In this document: one piece after another, positions 61,559-64,000 of the stretch
How positions within the stretch are numbered: position 1 is the stretch's first letter
Layout of the letters: every line of letters begins with the position of its first letter
NCBI RefSeq assembly: GCF_018449605.1
Contig: NZ_JAAVUW010000004.1
Coordinates: 1 to 64,000 of the forward strand
Length of the DNA: 64,000 bases
Reading direction: 5' to 3'
DNA from: Luteibacter sp. dw_328
GTDB taxonomy: Bacteria; Pseudomonadota; Gammaproteobacteria; Xanthomonadales; Rhodanobacteraceae
Notes under the pieces: generated by a model
Database searches by the model: none
What the model was told of the DNA's origin: nothing
The model's input: the letters and a program-made list of their open reading frames with translations, nothing else
Translations under genes and position numbers: made by a program

Positions 61559-63175
61559 ATGTCCACCTTTCGCTTCGCCCTGGCCCAGTTCGATTTCCCG
61601 GTAGGCGCCACCGCCGATAACGCGCGACGGGTCAAGGCGCTGTCCGACGAGGCGCGCGACCGCCTGGGTGCCTCGTTGGTCGCCTTTCCCGAACTGACGC
61701 TCTCCGGCTACCCGCCCGAAGACCTGCTCCAGCGGCCGAGCTTCCTCGATGCCTGCCATCGCGAACTCCATGCCCTTGCACCGACCATCCAGGGCATTTC
61801 CGCCATCGTGGGCTACCCGGATTCGCAGGGCGAGGTGTTCAACGCCGCTTCCCTCATCCGCGAGGGCAAGCTGGAGTGGACGTACCACAAGCAGGAATTG
61901 CCCAATTACACGGTGTTCGACGAGAAGCGCTACTTCCAGCACGGTGAAGCCACCCGTGTGTTCACGATCGAAGGCGTGAACGTCGGCATGCTGATCTGCG
62001 AGGACATCTGGGAGGCCGAGCCGGCCGCCCACGTCGCGCAGGCCGGCGCCGAGCTGATCCTGGTCATCAACGCATCGCCCTGGGACCGCCGCCAGGCCGC
62101 CACCCGCGAGGCCCTGCTCAAGCAGCGTGCCCGCGAAACCGGCCTGCCGATCGCCTACGTGAATCTCGTCGGCGGCCAGGACGACCTGCTTTTCGACGGT
62201 CATTCGCTGCTGGTCCAGGCGGACGGTGAGGTCCTCGCCCGCGCGCCATCGTTTGAGGAGATGCTGCTCACGGTCGAATTCGACACCGTCACCAGGCGTC
62301 TTGCTGCCATCGACTGGCCGGCCGCCGACACGCGCTCGCCCGAGGCGATCATGTACGCGGGCATCGTCCGCGGCATTCGCGACTACATCGGCAAGAACCA
62401 CTTCTCCGGCGTGCTGCTGGGCCTCTCTGGCGGTATCGACTCGGCGCTGACCCTCGCCCTCGCCGTCGACGCGCTGGGCAAGGACAAGGTCACCGCGGTG
62501 ATGATGCCCACGGTATACACGTCGGATCTTTCGTTGCGCGAGGCCAAGGCCCAGGCCGAACACCTCGGCGTCGAATACCACGTCCTGCCTATCGAAGGCA
62601 TCTACGAGGCCTTTACCGGCGCGCTGGCGCCCGTATTCGCCGGTCGCGAGCCGGACATCACCGAAGAGAACCTGCAGTCGCGGGCCCGCGGCGTACTGCT
62701 CATGGCCATGTCCAACAAGACCGGCAAGTTGCTGCTTTCCACCGGCAACAAGAGTGAGATGGCGGTGGGTTACGCCACGCTCTACGGCGACATGTGCGGC
62801 GCGTACGCGCCGCTGAAGGATGTCTACAAGACCACCGTCTACGCCTTGTCGCATTGGCGCGCAGCAATAGACGGCGCCATTCCGATGGCCGTGATCGACA
62901 GGCCGCCGTCAGCCGAACTGCGGCACGAGCAGACCGACCAGGACTCACTCCCGCCCTACGACGAGCTGGACGCCATCCTCGAGCAGTTCATCGAAGGCGA
63001 GGCCTCAGCCGAGGACATCATCGCCGCCGGCCACGACGACGCCACCGTACGCCGGGTGATCCGCATGGTCTTCATCAACGAGTTCAAACGCCGCCAGGCC
63101 GCGCCGGGGCCTCGTGTCACAACCAAGGCCTTTGGCCGTGAACGGCGGTATCCGATCACCTCGGGGTGGCGATAA
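61559..63175 (+). CDS. nadE: Glutamine-dependent NAD+ synthetase
   Basis: This enzyme converts deamido-NAD+ to NAD+ with glutamine as nitrogen donor. The 538-residue protein has an N-terminal nitrilase-type glutaminase (about 1-250): VAFPELTLSGYPPEDLL (Glu), YHKQELPNYTVFDEKRYF (Lys) and VGMLICEDIWE (Cys). The synthetase domain (about 265-538) has the P-loop VLLGLSGGIDSAL, STGNKSEMAVGY and DMCGAYAPLKDVYKT. It starts 71 bases after the dipeptidase. A REP and the large palindromic element follow it. Confidence 0.97.
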   Translation: MSTFRFALAQFDFPVGATADNARRVKALSDEARDRLGASLVAFPELTLSGYPPEDLLQRPSFLDACHRELHALAPTIQGISAIVGYPDSQGEVFNAASLIREGKLEWTYHKQELPNYTVFDEKRYFQHGEATRVFTIEGVNVGMLICEDIWEAEPAAHVAQAGAELILVINASPWDRRQAATREALLKQRARETGLPIAYVNLVGGQDDLLFDGHSLLVQADGEVLARAPSFEEMLLTVEFDTVTRRLAAIDWPAADTRSPEAIMYAGIVRGIRDYIGKNHFSGVLLGLSGGIDSALTLALAVDALGKDKVTAVMMPTVYTSDLSLREAKAQAEHLGVEYHVLPIEGIYEAFTGALAPVFAGREPDITEENLQSRARGVLLMAMSNKTGKLLLSTGNKSEMAVGYATLYGDMCGAYAPLKDVYKTTVYALSHWRAAIDGAIPMAVIDRPPSAELRHEQTDQDSLPPYDELDAILEQFIEGEASAEDIIAAGHDDATVRRVIRMVFINEFKRRQAAPGPRVTTKAFGRERRYPITSGWR

Positions 63176-63213
63176 CGCTATTTTAAGCGGCTCACGCTGG
63201 CCCTTTTCGTGCC

Positions 63214-63236
63214 TGTAGGAGCCGATTCATCGGCGA
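63214..63236 (+). repeat. REP-like palindrome, copy 3
   Basis: TGTAGGAGCCGATTCATCGG plus CGA is identical to the first 23 bases of copy 2. It lies 38 bases after the nadE stop. The extended second half seen in copies 1 and 2 is replaced here by unrelated sequence. Confidence 0.8.
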
Positions 63237-63294
63237 ACGGGTGCTCGCGTCACCCTGACTCGCTGCTACCAGCGCACGCCTCGGCGGGCGCGGA

Positions 63295-63930
63295 CGTGGC
63301 GGCGCAGAGCCTTCGGTGCCCACCCTCGCTGCTCAGACACGTCCTCCGCGTTCGAAAGGGAAGGCCGCTCACGCGGCCCATGTATCTAACTGGCCTACGG
63401 CCGCTCCACTTGTGCGGAACTCGCCTCGAGGGTGGACACCGAAGGCTCTTCCCATCCCTGAGGTTCGTGCGGGTCGAGCCGACGAAGCAACGCCGCTTCG
63501 GCTGCTGGCTCGTCGCCATCGCCATCGCTAAACGTTCGACCCCAGAGCTCCCGTCGAGATCGTCCGCGCAAGGCAGCGCAATGGCGAGGACAACGCTCGC
63601 CACGCCGGGAATGACATATCTGCACGTCCGCCGTACCGGCCGGCTTCGGCGGCAACTTCCATCCCCAACGGCTCTCCGTCCAGCTGACCGTATCGTCGTG
63701 AGAGACCTTGGTGCCCACCCTCGAGGCGAGTTCCGCACAAGTGGAGCGGCCGTAGGCCAAATAGATACATGGGCCGCGTGAGCGGCTTTCCTTTTCGAAC
63801 GCGGAGGACGTGTCTGAGCAGCGAGGGTGGGCACCAAGGTCTCCCGGCGAGACGCCCAAGTGTAGAGAGCGACGGCAAAGCCGAGCCGCCCCCGCGAGGC
63901 CGAAGGCGAGCCATGCGGACGTGCGAGATG
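63295..63930. repeat. Large inverted copy of the palindromic element
   Basis: The arms 63315-63440 and 63710-63835 are 126 bases each and match as inverted copies with about five differences. They enclose a spacer of about 270 bases. Each arm itself begins GGTGCCCACCCTCG and ends with its complement, and contains small hairpins such as GGCCGC-TCAC-GCGGCC. The right flank 63836-63912 is the reverse of 17868-17943. The spacer has no recognisable gene. The open frames across 63176-63936 come from repeat composition. Confidence 0.8.
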
Positions 63931-63933
63931 AAG

Positions 63934-63964
63934 CAAAAAAAAGCCGGCTTTCGCCGGCTTTTCT
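63934..63964. terminator. Intrinsic terminator near the window end
   Basis: AAAAAAAAGCCGGC pairs with GCCGGCTTTT around a short loop, with A- and T-runs on both sides. It may serve a minus-strand gene that begins beyond 64000, and also nadE. The last 36 bases are too short to assign. Confidence 0.85.
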
Positions 63965-64000
63965 CTTCGACTCGATCAGGTCAGGTCAATGGTGACCCGA

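Noticed and set aside
61484-62854. 456-residue open frame opposite nadE
   Set aside because: Antisense shadow; no motifs.
63250-63936. 228-residue frame on the minus strand at the window end
   Set aside because: It spans both arms of the inverted repeat and exists only because of repeat composition.
1-64000. tRNA, rRNA or CRISPR array
   Set aside because: I looked for cloverleaf patterns, rRNA signatures and regularly spaced repeats and saw none. The repeats present are palindromic elements without regular spacers.

Overview
The window is high-GC, densely coded gammaproteobacterial chromosome. The gene order lptD-surA-pdxA-rsmA-apaG-apaH, a complete type IV pilus regulator pair at pilSR, an alpha-amino-acid ester hydrolase very like the Xanthomonas enzyme, and GTAG-type REP sequences all point to the Xanthomonadales, most likely a Rhodanobacteraceae genus such as Luteibacter or Dyella. 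The genus is inferred; no rRNA is present to confirm it. Layout: 1-220 is the end of a palindromic repeat element plus a REP. 222-7271 (minus) is the outer-membrane assembly and housekeeping operon lptD-surA-pdxA-rsmA-apaG-apaH. 7416-12309 holds a cobalamin adenosyltransferase, two coupled ubiquinone hydroxylases, a dienelactone-hydrolase-like protein and octaprenyl diphosphate synthase. 12633-16933 is a tightly coupled chaperone-usher pilus operon. ssb follows, then a terminator and a second copy of the palindromic element (17.8-18.16 kb). 18.2-23.4 kb carries a thioredoxin-fold protein with a CxxS active site, an M1 peptidase, an aminotransferase and an RhtA-like exporter. 23.6-26.5 kb is a lower-GC accessory patch of small genes (immunity-like, zinc ribbon, SseB-like, DUF2384-like) ending in an IS3-type remnant. 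26.5-29.4 kb encodes an autotransporter. 29.7-36.3 kb has a small Ala/Pro-rich lipoprotein, the ester hydrolase, a large secreted protein of unknown function, and a Ku plus LigD-polymerase pair. 36.3-43.5 kb is a mannose or mannoside utilisation locus: GH92 mannosidase, LacI regulator, sugar:H+ symporter, PfkB fructokinase and AGE-family isomerase. 43.7-48.7 kb is a sensor kinase, a single-domain response regulator, a hybrid kinase and an M23 peptidase that appears to start at CTG. 49.3-52.4 kb is pilR and a frameshifted pilS. sucCD follow. 54.9-63.2 kb carries an M35 metallopeptidase, a peptidoglycan-peptide salvage cluster (L,D-transpeptidase, L-Ala-D/L-Glu epimerase, YkfC-like endopeptidase, DUF819 membrane protein, divergent D-Ala-D-Ala dipeptidase) and nadE. 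The window closes with a large inverted copy of the palindromic element and a terminator. How the genes work together: the mannose locus forms a complete PTS-independent path, in which GH92 releases mannose, the symporter imports it, the AGE enzyme converts it to fructose and the kinase makes fructose-6-phosphate. The wall-peptide cluster combines exported hydrolases, a candidate permease and a cytoplasmic epimerase, like a YkfBC system with a DUF819 protein in the transporter position. Points worth attention: a bipartite upstream motif shared by the autotransporter and the M35 peptidase genes, the long palindromic elements, the pilS frameshift, the CTG start, and the immunity-like gene array.
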